Assembly (NCBI GenBank): GCA_947311435.1
Contig: CAMZKT010000047.1
Span: 1 to 49,283, forward strand
Direction of reading: 5' to 3'
Source: an uncultured Desulfocapsa sp.
GTDB taxonomy: Bacteria; Desulfobacterota; Desulfobulbia; Desulfobulbales; Desulfocapsaceae
DNA: 49,283 bases
A program made the translations under genes and the position numbers. Below, piece by piece: positions 16,413 to 25,495 of this stretch (within the stretch, counting starts at the first letter, position 1; each line of letters starts with the position of its first letter). The notes under the pieces were generated by a model that saw only the letters and a list, made by a program, of their open reading frames with translations, ran no database searches and was not told the DNA's origin.

Positions 16413-17417
16413 ATGAACTTTGAAACACTTACAGGACTCAACAAGACCGCTGTGTTACTGATGTGTCTTGGTGAGGACGCAACAGCTAAGATTTTTGAGG
16501 AGTTGAGCGACGAAGAGATTGGCCTGGTTACCCGTACAATGGCCACCATCGATCATATTCCGGAAGATGTGAAAGATTCTGTTTTTAAAAGTTTCCAGGA
16601 ATCACAACGACAATTTGCCGGTCTTTTCATCCGGGGAAGCGACTTTGCCAAAAAAGCCATCACTTCTCTGGAGGCCAATGACAGGACAGAAAACCTCCTC
16701 GATCAATTTATCTCCGGAACCGAGTCCCGCTCACTTGAAACCATTGCCCTTATGCCGCCGACCATGGTGGCAGGGTTACTGGAAAAAGAACATCCTCAAA
16801 CTGTTGCCCTGGTTCTTTCAACACAGCATATCAACCATGCAAGTGAAATACTGTCCCATCTACCTGAAGAAATGCGCTCCGATGTTATTTATCGTATAGC
16901 TAAAATTGAACAGGTCTCGTCTGAAGTACTTGCTCAAATAGAAGAATCCCTGCATCGGGAAATCGGCCAGGTTGGGAACAAAAAACAGAACCAGGTCGGT
17001 GGCCTTGATAAGGTAGTTGAGATCCTGGGTAGTATGAAAAACAGTATGGACGTAGATATTCTTGAGGATATTGAAGAAAGTGATCCGGACATGGTCGAAG
17101 AAATCAGGAAGCGTATGTTCACTTTTGAAAACCTTGGAACACTTGACGGCCGCTCTCTCCAGATGATTCTGAGGGAAGTGAATAATGATACGCTCACCCT
17201 GGCTCTTAAAACGGCATCGGACGAAATGCAGGAAAAGGTGTTCGCCAATATGTCTGCACGTGCCGCTGACATGATCAGGGATGACCTTGAAGCCATGGGA
17301 CCCGTTCGACTTTCAGAAGTTGAGGCCATGCAGCAAGCCATTATTAAAATAGCGATTAAACTTGAAGAGGAAGGGAAGCTGGTACTCGGAACCGGAGGCG
17401 GAGATGAGCTTGTCTAA
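16413..17417 (+). CDS. fliG: Flagellar motor switch protein FliG
   Basis: This 334-residue protein is the rotor part that contacts FliF and the MotA stator. The N-domain (LTGLNKTAVLLMCLGEDATAKIF), the middle domain with EHPQTVALVLS (the EHPQT motif that binds FliM) and the C-domain with charged residues near 280-300 (NMSARAADMIRDDLEAMGPVRLSEVE) are all visible. The length is normal. It overlaps the start of fliH by 14 bases, so the two are probably translationally coupled. Confidence 0.98.
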   Translation: MNFETLTGLNKTAVLLMCLGEDATAKIFEELSDEEIGLVTRTMATIDHIPEDVKDSVFKSFQESQRQFAGLFIRGSDFAKKAITSLEANDRTENLLDQFISGTESRSLETIALMPPTMVAGLLEKEHPQTVALVLSTQHINHASEILSHLPEEMRSDVIYRIAKIEQVSSEVLAQIEESLHREIGQVGNKKQNQVGGLDKVVEILGSMKNSMDVDILEDIEESDPDMVEEIRKRMFTFENLGTLDGRSLQMILREVNNDTLTLALKTASDEMQEKVFANMSARAADMIRDDLEAMGPVRLSEVEAMQQAIIKIAIKLEEEGKLVLGTGGGDELV

Positions 17418-18231
17418 ATTTTATCGTGACAGCACAGGATTCCAGGCAACATCAGTTTTGGACAAATCAGATGTTGCCTGTGATCTCCCTGTTTGGGATA
17501 CCATAGTAAAAAACGTACCTTCTGTTTCAGGTGAAGAAGTATCAGAAGGCGAATTGAAGAAAAAAGGACAAACAGAAACTCCTCTAGTAGAAGAAGAGGA
17601 AAAAGATCTCATCCCTGAACCTTCACCCTCTGCCAGGGGTAATGAAGTCGAGACGCCTGAAGAGCCCTTCCCTTCACCGGTTGAACAACAAGTTACAATT
17701 GACGTTGAAACAACTAAGCAAAATGCCTTTTTATCCGGTGTTGAAGCAGGAATAAAACAAGCTGAAGAGGATTTTGAAAATAGCGCACAAACCCTGCTCG
17801 GAATATGCAGGGAACTTGACACCCTCCGTGAAACTATTCTACGAAACAGTGCTGGCGAGATCAAAGAGCTGGTGCTCGCCATAAGTGAGAAAATCATTCG
17901 ATATTCTGTTACTCAACAAGATGAGACTATAGTTGCAACTATCAAGGATGCCATACACCTTGCGGTTAAATCAGATGATTTTCAAATTCAGATAAATCCG
18001 GAAGACTTGGCTGCCGTCAAAGCAAGAAAACAGGAGATAATAGATACCGTGAGTGGACTTGAACATTTAATTTTAGTCGCGGATTCGACCATTGAGAGAG
18101 GCGGCTGTAAGCTTGAATCTACGTGCTGTACTGTGGATGCTACCCTAACTGGTCAAATAAAAGTAATTCATGATTCCATCATGACAGCTGACTCTCTGGC
18201 AAAGGTGACTCCTGATACAGATCCGGAGTGA
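17404..18231 (+). CDS. fliH: Flagellar export ATPase regulator FliH
   Basis: The 275-residue protein has a variable N-terminal half rich in E, P and S (about 45-100). A coiled-coil-like region follows, with ENSAQTLLGICRELDTLRETILRNSAGEIKELVLAISEKII, and a C-terminal domain with DDFQIQINPEDLAAVKA and ADSTIERGGCKLES, matching the FliH/YscL family. It holds FliI at the export gate and stator side of the ATPase. ATG 17404 is preferred because GGAGG lies upstream; a TTG at 17362 would add 14 residues inside fliG. It is followed by fliI, as usual. Confidence 0.9.
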   Translation: MSLSKFYRDSTGFQATSVLDKSDVACDLPVWDTIVKNVPSVSGEEVSEGELKKKGQTETPLVEEEEKDLIPEPSPSARGNEVETPEEPFPSPVEQQVTIDVETTKQNAFLSGVEAGIKQAEEDFENSAQTLLGICRELDTLRETILRNSAGEIKELVLAISEKIIRYSVTQQDETIVATIKDAIHLAVKSDDFQIQINPEDLAAVKARKQEIIDTVSGLEHLILVADSTIERGGCKLESTCCTVDATLTGQIKVIHDSIMTADSLAKVTPDTDPE

Positions 18232-18270
18232 TAAAGGCATACGAGTTATATTTTAGTTTACAGGAACCTT

Positions 18271-19632
18271 ATGACACTTTTTCCAGGATCCATAGAAGAT
18301 ATCCACCCTATCCGCATATGGGGCAAGGTTTCACGCATTGTTGGGCTTATCATCGAAGGCTACTGTCCTTACGCCTCCATCGGCTCCCTTTGCGAGCTTA
18401 CCCCGCTTGATGACTCCTCACCAATCCTTGCAGAGATTGTAGGATTTAAAGACTCACGGGCCTTGTTAATGCCACTGGGAGAATTGCGTGGGCTGGGCCC
18501 TGGAAGTAAAATTCGAGTTGTAAAGGCAAGTGCAAGCATCAAAGTTGGTTACAATCTACTCGGACGAGTTATTGATGCGATGGAGAATCCACTTGACGGC
18601 TTGCCTGCGCCCTTACTTGAAGAAGAAAAACAGATCTATTCCCTTCCCCCAGGTCCCATGGAAAGGAAAAATATAAATGAATCGCTTGATCTTGGTATTC
18701 GAGCAATCAATGGCCTTATTACCTGCGGTATGGGGCAGCGTATGGGGATTATGGCAGGTTCAGGTGTTGGGAAGAGTGTCCTGCTTTCAATGATGGCCAG
18801 GTATGCCCGTGCAGATATTAATGTAATTGCACTCATCGGTGAGCGTGGCAGAGAAGTACGTGAGTTCATAGAAAGAGATCTTGGTAAAGAGGGGCTTGCC
18901 CGTTCAATAATAGTTGTAGTCACATCGGATCAGTCACCGTTGCTGCGAATGCGTGGTGCTTTTGTAGCAACTTCCATCGCCGAATATTTTTGTGGAAAAG
19001 GAAAAAATGTCCTGCTGATGATGGATTCTGTCACCAGGTTCGCAATGGCCATGAGAGAAATAGGGCTTGCCGTTGGAGAACCTCCCACAACAAAGGGCTA
19101 TACTCCCTCTGTATTTGCGGCCCTTCCCAAGCTTCTTGAACGTGCAGGTCGATTTACCGGACAGGGTTCAATAACTGGACTTTATACGGTGCTTGTTGAT
19201 GGCGATGACATGACAGAACCTGTAGCAGACTCGGTACGTTCCATTCTCGATGGTCACATTGTACTGTCACGGGCACTGGCTGCCAAAAATCACTACCCGG
19301 CCATTGATGTTATGAATTCAGCTAGCAGGATCATGCGTGAAATCACAACTCCACGCCACATAGAACTTTCTGGAAGAGCAAGAAATGTTCTTGCAACATA
19401 TTCCGAGGCCGAAGATCTAATTAATATTGGAGCGTATTCAAAGGGGTCAAACCCCAAGATAGATTTTGCCATAGAGAAGATAGATGCCATCAATTCTTTT
19501 CTCTGTCAAGGCTACGACGAAACCACTCCGCTCAAGGAGACAGTTGAATCACTTGGGATGCTCTTAAGTGAAAGAAGAGCAGACACCGGGGAACGTCTTG
19601 ACAGACGTGAAAGCGACAATAAACAATCTTAA
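18271..19632 (+). CDS. fliI: Flagellum-specific ATPase FliI
   Basis: The 453-residue protein is an F1-beta-like ATPase of the export apparatus. Walker A is AGSGVGKS at about 162-169, and the Walker B region is NVLLMMDSVTRFAMAMREIGLA. The conserved GEPPTTKGYTPSVFA and a normal C-terminal domain (NIGAYSKGSNPKIDFAIEKI) are also present. It provides the energy to unfold and release export substrates with FliH and FliJ. It begins 39 bases after fliH and is followed by fliJ. Confidence 0.98.
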   Translation: MTLFPGSIEDIHPIRIWGKVSRIVGLIIEGYCPYASIGSLCELTPLDDSSPILAEIVGFKDSRALLMPLGELRGLGPGSKIRVVKASASIKVGYNLLGRVIDAMENPLDGLPAPLLEEEKQIYSLPPGPMERKNINESLDLGIRAINGLITCGMGQRMGIMAGSGVGKSVLLSMMARYARADINVIALIGERGREVREFIERDLGKEGLARSIIVVVTSDQSPLLRMRGAFVATSIAEYFCGKGKNVLLMMDSVTRFAMAMREIGLAVGEPPTTKGYTPSVFAALPKLLERAGRFTGQGSITGLYTVLVDGDDMTEPVADSVRSILDGHIVLSRALAAKNHYPAIDVMNSASRIMREITTPRHIELSGRARNVLATYSEAEDLINIGAYSKGSNPKIDFAIEKIDAINSFLCQGYDETTPLKETVESLGMLLSERRADTGERLDRRESDNKQS

Positions 19633-19661
19633 TCTCACACTTTAGGATATCCAACTACTCC

Positions 19662-20108
19662 ATGCCCCCAAAACCCTTCTCTCTGGATTCTATTCTCAGG
19701 TTCAGAAAACGTCAGGAAGAACTGGCTCAGAAAAATTTCATTCGAAAACAACTCGAATCTGACAGAGCTGTCCGCGATCTTAAACAGGCAGAAAGCACAT
19801 TTCAAGCTCTTATCGCCTTTCTTGAAGAAAAGCAGACCCTAGGTGTCACCATTGATGAACTTGCTCGTTTTGAAGAACGTATTCAGTTTGAACGTATACA
19901 AATAGAGAAGTTTAAAAAGATCCTGACCATAAAAAAGAAAGAAGTATCGCAGAAGCGCACTGTGCTTCTTGAAAAAATGAAAGACTACAAAACACTCGAT
20001 ACGCTAAAAGACGATCAAAACAAATTGTGGAAGAAATATATTGAGAAAAAAGAAGCCGCTATGATAGACGAAATGGCCATTCTGGGACACGATAGAAACA
20101 ACAACTGA
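19662..20108 (+). CDS. fliJ: Flagellar export protein FliJ
   Basis: The 148-residue protein is one long, charged alpha-helical coiled coil (FRKRQEELAQKNFIRKQLESDRAVRDLKQAEST and onward), the only strong feature of FliJ. The N-terminal SLDSILRFRKRQEE and the total length fit the family. FliJ sits as a stalk in the FliI ring and escorts chaperones. Identification relies on coiled-coil character plus its place between fliI and the MotE-like gene. Confidence 0.88.
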   Translation: MPPKPFSLDSILRFRKRQEELAQKNFIRKQLESDRAVRDLKQAESTFQALIAFLEEKQTLGVTIDELARFEERIQFERIQIEKFKKILTIKKKEVSQKRTVLLEKMKDYKTLDTLKDDQNKLWKKYIEKKEAAMIDEMAILGHDRNNN

Positions 20109-20139
20109 CACACACCTACAGCCACCCAAAGGACATCAT

Positions 20140-20709
20140 ATGTTTTCTAAAACCACCTTATTTTTAATTGTAACGTTTTTTTTTACCACCGAATTTGCAA
20201 CTTCATTGTCCCTGGCAGTTGAGTCCGGCGACGCTGAGAAAACGACAAAAGTTGCATCGGAGAAAGAGACACAAAAGACGTCTTTCAAATCTGTTGAAGA
20301 AAGGCGTCTTTACTCTGTATTACAAAACGAACGTGCAGATCTTGAAGAAGAGAGAAAAGTTCTTGTACTCAAAGAGAAGGAACTAAAGACTCTGCAGGAA
20401 GAAGCCGATAAGAAACTAAAGCTCCTTGATGAAAAACTTGCAGAGCTCCGAAAAGTGCAAGCCAGAATAGAAGAACTTCTTGCAGAAAAAGATAGCAGAG
20501 AGCGCAAAAAAACGGAGAACTTGAGCCTTATTTACGCAAAAATGACTCCGGACAGAGCAGCTCTTACCATGGCAGCTCTCGATGAACAGCTTGCAGCCGA
20601 CCTTCTTGCAGCGATGAAAGTAAAATCGGCAGCGAAAATACTTGATCGAATGGATAAACTCAAAGCCTCACGGCTTAGTACAACCTTTGCAACCATCAAA
20701 GTGGAGTAG
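20140..20709 (+). CDS. MotE-family motility protein
   Basis: The 189-residue protein has an N-terminal signal sequence or anchor (FSKTTLFLIVTFFFTTEFATSLSLA), a coiled coil (about 60-125, ERADLEEERKVLVLKEKELKTLQEEADKKLK) and a C-terminal helical domain similar to the MgtE N-domain (YAKMTPDRAALTMAALDEQLAADLLAAMKVKSAAKILDRM). In other bacteria MotE is a periplasmic chaperone for the motor protein MotC. Here it lies in the flagellar operon between fliJ and fliK, so a basal-body role is likely but its partner is unknown. AAGGA precedes the ATG. It stops in TAG. Confidence 0.8.
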   Translation: MFSKTTLFLIVTFFFTTEFATSLSLAVESGDAEKTTKVASEKETQKTSFKSVEERRLYSVLQNERADLEEERKVLVLKEKELKTLQEEADKKLKLLDEKLAELRKVQARIEELLAEKDSRERKKTENLSLIYAKMTPDRAALTMAALDEQLAADLLAAMKVKSAAKILDRMDKLKASRLSTTFATIKVE

Positions 20710-20715
20710 CATAGA

Positions 20716-22137
20716 ATGGAAACACCTTTTCTCAGTCCTAACAGCCCGACAAGAAACCCCACTACGCGTGAAGGGGCTATGCTTACTCGAGATGAGGACA
20801 CACAGGATTTTGGTCCTGTTATGAATGATGCGGTAGCATCCGTTGACAACGGACAAACCCGCCAGGACGATTCTGAACGACATGATACAGACCAGACGCA
20901 TAGTACCTCGCTTTCCCCAGATGCTGCCAACACAAAAAATGAGTCATCAGCCCAAGGTGTGACCTTATCTGAAACAACAGTAAGCACGTCAGGATTACCT
21001 CAACAAACAGACGTTAAACCGTCTATTGAAGTATCGTTGGGAGACTCATATCCCCAATTTAAAGAAAAGGTACTCGGCCAGCTTGAAGAATCCAAGACAC
21101 CTTCACAGCAAGTAAATGTGGCTGAAACGGGAAGTCACACTACAACCTCAAAGGCGGAAAGTCTTCTCTTGCAACAGATTCATCAAATTGTTGATCAGGG
21201 AAAGGAAAAAGGCACAATTGTTATTCGTGGAACAGATGTTCCTGACGACAGGATTAATACTCAGGCAGATCATTTGCAAAACTTATCCAGCCCGCTTTTT
21301 TCTGACAATACAAAGGATGTCAGTCTTATCCAAACTCGATCTCCAGTTGCATCTTTGGCCATGGACGACGAGAGCAAAAAAGGAAACCAGAAGTCTGTAA
21401 AACTTGACGGAATCCATCAAAACATTAGTGAACAATTTTTAAATGCAAAATTAAGAAGAGCAAATAACCAGACAAAAGGCGTATCAGAGAACACAGATTC
21501 CGGCCAGAACGATTCCAATCAACCAAACAAAGCATTCTTGCAACAGGCATCAACTTCTACAACGACACCTGTTACAGAATTAAAACCAATGGAGTCATTT
21601 TGGGGTCAGCAATTTGGTCAGTTCTCCAATTCATCAAGCCAAAGTGAAGCCTCCAATGTTGCGGGAAAATTCACCCCTCCCCCCCCCTCTCCTGTCCCTG
21701 AAAAAGAACTGGTTGCTAATATTATCCAGCGTTTCAACAATAATCCACGATTGCAAACCAGTAAAATCACCATGCAACTCAACCCGGCTGAGCTTGGGGC
21801 CTTGAAAATCGATTTGCTTGTAAAAAATGATTCGATATCTGCGAATATAGTGGCACAGAGTAGACAAGTTCTAGACACTTTAGAAAAAAACATGCCGCGT
21901 CTTCGAGCAGTTCTTGAAGAACAGGGATTCTCCATTGATTCCTTCAATGTTTCTATGGATGGTGCCGACAATAAACAAGAGGAATTCCTCCAACAACAAT
22001 TCAGCCCGGGCCAAGAGGAGTTCACATCAGGAGAATTATCTTATATAGAAAACAATTCATTCGACGCTCTACTTCATACAGAAGAAGAAACCCTGGACTT
22101 TGATAACAATGACACAGGTGTAAACCTCACCGTTTGA
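20716..22137 (+). CDS. fliK: Flagellar hook-length control protein FliK
   Basis: The 473-residue protein has a long low-complexity N-terminal region rich in Q, S, T and D (the export and ruler part), a proline-rich hinge and the conserved C-terminal Flg_hook domain (about 335-420: LQTSKITMQLNPAELGALKI, VLDTLEKNMPRLRAVLEEQGF). This is the usual FliK layout. FliK measures the hook and switches FlhB export specificity. A run of nine C at 21679-21687 encodes the hinge prolines (TPPPPSPVP near 320) and could slip. The stop overlaps the region of the flgD ribosome site. Confidence 0.92.
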   Translation: METPFLSPNSPTRNPTTREGAMLTRDEDTQDFGPVMNDAVASVDNGQTRQDDSERHDTDQTHSTSLSPDAANTKNESSAQGVTLSETTVSTSGLPQQTDVKPSIEVSLGDSYPQFKEKVLGQLEESKTPSQQVNVAETGSHTTTSKAESLLLQQIHQIVDQGKEKGTIVIRGTDVPDDRINTQADHLQNLSSPLFSDNTKDVSLIQTRSPVASLAMDDESKKGNQKSVKLDGIHQNISEQFLNAKLRRANNQTKGVSENTDSGQNDSNQPNKAFLQQASTSTTTPVTELKPMESFWGQQFGQFSNSSSQSEASNVAGKFTPPPPSPVPEKELVANIIQRFNNNPRLQTSKITMQLNPAELGALKIDLLVKNDSISANIVAQSRQVLDTLEKNMPRLRAVLEEQGFSIDSFNVSMDGADNKQEEFLQQQFSPGQEEFTSGELSYIENNSFDALLHTEEETLDFDNNDTGVNLTV

Positions 22138-22148
22138 CGGAGTATAAA

Positions 22149-22865
22149 ATGACAGCCATTTCAGAGCTTTTTTCACCAGCAACCGCTGCAAATTCCACTC
22201 CTGAATATAAAGGGGCTTCAAGCGATGCAGATATCATGGGGAAGGAAGACTTCCTTAATCTACTGGTTGCACAATTGCAAAATCAGGATCCACTAAACCC
22301 GGATGACGCGACTGAATTCACATCTCAGCTTACCGAATTCAGCTCCCTGGAACAACTTACCAATCTCAATTCATCGATGAGTAAGTTGATGGATTCGCAA
22401 ATTGAGGCAAGCAGGTTTGATACAATGGGGCTAATTGGAAAAGATATCATCTATTCCGATAACAGCTTTTCGTTTACAGGGGAGCCTGTGACAGTTGGGT
22501 ATCAACTTGATGGAGAAGCTGATTCAGTTAGTATTTTCATACAGGACGAAAATGGTGCAGACATCAGAACGCTTCACCCTACAGAATTGACAAAAGGTGA
22601 GCACCTTCTTCAGTGGAACGGGCTTGATAACAATGGAACTGAAGTTCCGGAGGGCGATTATAAAATAATAGTTAAAGCAAGTTCATCCGGTGATGACCTA
22701 AGTGTAGCGATATCTCCTCTTGTTCAATCTGAAGTGAGCGGTGTTAATTTCAGTACTGATTCAAACAACCCGGTTATTCAAACTCTCGCTGGAGCTGAAG
22801 TAGCTTCTACTTCAATCATATCTGTATTCCAGTCACAACAGGAAAGTACGAATGGAGAAGAATGA
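22149..22865 (+). CDS. flgD: Flagellar hook assembly (hook cap) protein FlgD
   Basis: This 238-residue protein has the conserved N-terminal motif (MGKEDFLNLLVAQLQNQDPLNPDDATEFTSQL) that defines FlgD, then a beta-rich FlgD Ig-like/Tudor region with HLLQWNGLDNNGTEVPEGDYKI. It caps the growing hook so FlgE can polymerise. ATG 22149 is chosen because GGAG precedes it by six bases; a TTG 15 bases earlier overlaps fliK. Its 3' end overlaps a possible small gene. Confidence 0.96.
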   Translation: MTAISELFSPATAANSTPEYKGASSDADIMGKEDFLNLLVAQLQNQDPLNPDDATEFTSQLTEFSSLEQLTNLNSSMSKLMDSQIEASRFDTMGLIGKDIIYSDNSFSFTGEPVTVGYQLDGEADSVSIFIQDENGADIRTLHPTELTKGEHLLQWNGLDNNGTEVPEGDYKIIVKASSSGDDLSVAISPLVQSEVSGVNFSTDSNNPVIQTLAGAEVASTSIISVFQSQQESTNGEE

Positions 22866-23013
22866 AGCAGACAGACCAAACACAACAAATACTGCTCAAT
22901 CCACCCTTGCACGTGTTACAGGAAAGTCAACATCTCAGTCGAGTAGACAATCTGCATCCACGGATGCAGGCCAGAATCAACAGGATATACTACGGCATAT
23001 ATTAGCCAAATAG
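22852..23013 (+). CDS. Possible small gene between flgD and flgE
   Basis: An ATG at 22852, preceded by AGGAAAG, opens a 53-codon frame ending in TAG: polar and Q/S/T-rich at first, with a C-terminal DILRHILAK. Its style resembles the FliK-like low-complexity regions nearby. A rival frame, ATG 22862 to TAG 23005 (47 codons), overlaps the flgD stop as ATGA. Only one can be real, if either. A small gene at this place is common in flagellar operons, but I see no recognisable domain. Confidence 0.3.
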   Translation: MEKNEADRPNTTNTAQSTLARVTGKSTSQSSRQSASTDAGQNQQDILRHILAK

Positions 23014-23101
23014 CCATTCATCTTTCAACAAAAATTAAAATTCGGGATATTCACAAATATATGATGTGTGAAATCCAAAGATTATAAAGGAGGAGTATCC
23101 C

Positions 23102-24409
23102 ATGGGAATAAGCAGTGCATTATACAGTGGAGTAAGTGGGCTCAATTCAAATTCGCAGGCTATGAGTGTGGTTGGTAACAACCTGGCCAACACAAATACC
23201 ATAGGTTTCAAGGGTTCCAGAGCACTTTTCTCTGACATGCTTTCGTCTACAATATTTGGTTCTGGTGGCACATCTCAAGTAGGCCGAGGAGTTAACCTCT
23301 CAAAAGTAGATAATATTTTCAGTCAGGGAACGTTTGAATCTACGGCTTCTGATACAGACCTTGCCATTGAGGGAGAGAGTTTTTTTGTACTCAAGGAAAA
23401 TGGTTCAGAGGTCACCTATTATTCGAGAGCAGGTGCATTTCGTTTTAACGAGGATGGCTTCCTGGTGAATCCAGAAGGTTATCATGTACAGGGAAAGCCC
23501 TTTGACGCAAACGGTGCAGTGGTTGCCGGTGACCCTGAAAATATTCGAGTACAGGATGTAGGCCTGGTTCCGGCCAAAGTAACCGACACAGTTAGCATGA
23601 CCACAAACCTGGATTCGAACAGTGCACCGATAGCAGCTCCTTTTAATCCAGCAGATCCGGGTACTTTTAATTATTCAACCTCCATAACTACTTTTGACAC
23701 TCTGGGAGAACCGCATCTTGTGACCCTATATTTCAGAAAGGATGCCGCAGCAAATACTTGGAACTGGAATTTTTCTGCAGAGGACGATGCAGGCGGAGCA
23801 ATTGGTGATGGCATTGGGGCAGCTCCCCGTGGACAAATCACTTTTGGCCAGGATGGAACACTTAACCCTCCACTTCCTGTTCCGGTCCCCAATCCTGTGC
23901 CACCTGCTGCACCCAATGGTCTTGGCTTCATTCCAGCAGCTGACCTAGCATGGGGTAACGGTTCACAAGGTACAGCAATCAGTATAACCTTTGATACCAC
24001 CCAGTTTAACAGTAGCTCAACAGTTATATCAGACAAACAAAATGGTTATGCTGCAGGTAATTTAACAGGTGTTGGTGTTAATGGTGAGGGAGTTGTTGTT
24101 GCCTCCTACTCCAATGGCGAACAGGTGAAGATTTCCAATCTCGTTCTTGCGAAGTTTAACAATCCAGGTGGTCTTGAATTGGTGGGTTCTAACATGTTTA
24201 TGGCGAACGAGAAAGCTGGCGCTGCACGAGTTGGACTTCCCGGGCCTGAACTTGGAAAAGTATTCACCAACTCTCTTGAACAATCAACAGTTGATATGGG
24301 GCAGGAATTTGTGAAGATGATTACAGTACAACGAGGATTTCAGGCAAACTCCAAAATTATCACCACTGTTGACGAAATGTTGGGTGAATTAATAAACCTC
24401 AAGCGTTAA
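23102..24409 (+). CDS. flgE: Flagellar hook protein FlgE
   Basis: The 435-residue protein has the axial N-terminus (SSALYSGVSGLNSNSQAMSVVGNNLANTNTIGFKGSR) and the C-terminus (GQEFVKMITVQRGFQANSKIITTVDEMLGELINLKR) of the hook family, with FlgE-type middle domains (TSITTFDTLGEPHLVTLYF). It polymerises into the hook joint. AAGGAGG precedes the ATG. An unusual proline-rich stretch (about 257-275, PPLPVPVPNPVPPAAPN) sits in a surface loop region of the middle domain. A strong terminator follows the gene. Confidence 0.97.
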   Translation: MGISSALYSGVSGLNSNSQAMSVVGNNLANTNTIGFKGSRALFSDMLSSTIFGSGGTSQVGRGVNLSKVDNIFSQGTFESTASDTDLAIEGESFFVLKENGSEVTYYSRAGAFRFNEDGFLVNPEGYHVQGKPFDANGAVVAGDPENIRVQDVGLVPAKVTDTVSMTTNLDSNSAPIAAPFNPADPGTFNYSTSITTFDTLGEPHLVTLYFRKDAAANTWNWNFSAEDDAGGAIGDGIGAAPRGQITFGQDGTLNPPLPVPVPNPVPPAAPNGLGFIPAADLAWGNGSQGTAISITFDTTQFNSSSTVISDKQNGYAAGNLTGVGVNGEGVVVASYSNGEQVKISNLVLAKFNNPGGLELVGSNMFMANEKAGAARVGLPGPELGKVFTNSLEQSTVDMGQEFVKMITVQRGFQANSKIITTVDEMLGELINLKR

Positions 24410-24429
24410 AGACTCCGTGTACTACCATA

Positions 24430-24463
24430 AATCCCTCCTATCATAGGGGGGATTTTCTTTTCC
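24430..24463 (+). terminator. Rho-independent terminator after flgE
   Basis: AATCCCTCCTA (24430-24440) pairs with TAGGGGGGATT (24444-24454), eleven pairs including one G-U, around a TCA loop. It is followed by TTCTTTTCCTTT. It closes the TPR-flgE operon. The 250 bases to motA then hold a sigma-54 promoter and no gene. Confidence 0.88.
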
Positions 24464-24591
24464 TTTCACATCACCTTCCACCACAGCCTTGAAGTCAGAT
24501 TCTTGACACACAGTTACAGCACTTCTCAGCCTTGAATCAAAAATAGCATCATTGCGCTGATAACACTACTAAAAACAGACTTCATTGAGCG

Positions 24592-24607
24592 AGGCATATA
24601 TTTTGCA
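24592..24607 (+). promoter_or_regulatory. Sigma-54 (-24/-12) promoter for the motA operon
   Basis: AGGCATATATTTTGCA has GG at 24593-24594, ten bases, then GC at 24605-24606. The -12 half TTGCA is perfect, and the -24 half GGCA is close to GGCAC. It lies 129 bases after the flgE terminator and 108 bases before motA, so a long leader of about 97 bases is predicted. Confidence 0.7.
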
Positions 24608-24715
24608 TTGAGTTTTTGAATTCTAGAATATATCATTATTTAAAGCTTACGCTTATCTCTGATCAGTTAAAAAAAATCATTACAATACTATTTTTCTCAA
24701 GCGGGGGGATTTTCT

Positions 24716-25480
24716 TTGGATATTGCAACAATACTTGGCCTTGTTGTGGCACTTGGCCTGATGCTTATGGCCATCCTTCAAGGTGGTCCGCTGGGTATTT
24801 TTATAAACGTCCCATCCTTGCTGATCGTTGGTGGTGGAACCATCGGTGTTGGCCTGGTTCATTATCCTCTTAAAGATGTTTTAGGCGCTATTGCTATTGC
24901 CAAAAAAACAGTTCTTATCAAAGAGGAATCACCACATGACTTAATTGTTCAACTCATGGAATTTGCCAACAAAGCCAGAAAAGAAGGCATACTCTCATTA
25001 CAGGGAATGATGGACACGGTAGATGATGATTTCCTAGTAAAAGCCATGCAAATGGCCGTTGATGGGCAGGATCCTGAAACCCTGCGGTCAATGCTTAGCA
25101 CTGAGGTAGACTATCTCCAAGAACGTCATGAGAAAGGACAGGATATTTTTGTTTCACTTGCTGCATATGCTCCAGCCATGGGAATGGTTGGTACCCTGAT
25201 CGGCCTTGTACAGATGCTTATGAATATGAGCGACCCTGACTCCATTGGTCCTGCAATGGCTGTAGCACTTCTCACAACCCTCTATGGAGCAGTCCTTGCC
25301 AATGTTTTTTTTGCACCAATGGCAGGTAAGCTTGCGAATCGATCAGCATCAGAAACACTTACAAAAAACCTGGTAATTGAAGGGATGCAATCTATTTTAT
25401 CCGGAGAAAACCCAAGGATAATGGAACAAAAACTCCACGCATTTATTGCTCCCAAACTTAGAGAATCGACCTTCAAATAA
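24716..25480 (+). CDS. motA: Flagellar motor stator protein MotA/PomA
   Basis: The 254-residue protein has four membrane helices (starting LGLVVALGLMLMAIL and VPSLLIVGGGTIGVGLV, then two after the cytoplasmic loop around AAYAPAMGMVGTLIGLVQML and AMAVALLTTLYGAVLANVFFAPMA). The cytoplasmic loop with charged residues contacts FliG. The short length and sequence style resemble PomA (Na-driven) more than E. coli MotA, but ion choice cannot be proven. The start is TTG 24716, supported by GGGGGG six bases before; the protein then begins MDIATI as in homologues. Confidence 0.95.
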   Translation: MDIATILGLVVALGLMLMAILQGGPLGIFINVPSLLIVGGGTIGVGLVHYPLKDVLGAIAIAKKTVLIKEESPHDLIVQLMEFANKARKEGILSLQGMMDTVDDDFLVKAMQMAVDGQDPETLRSMLSTEVDYLQERHEKGQDIFVSLAAYAPAMGMVGTLIGLVQMLMNMSDPDSIGPAMAVALLTTLYGAVLANVFFAPMAGKLANRSASETLTKNLVIEGMQSILSGENPRIMEQKLHAFIAPKLRESTFK

Positions 25481-25495
25481 ATAGAAGATGTAATC

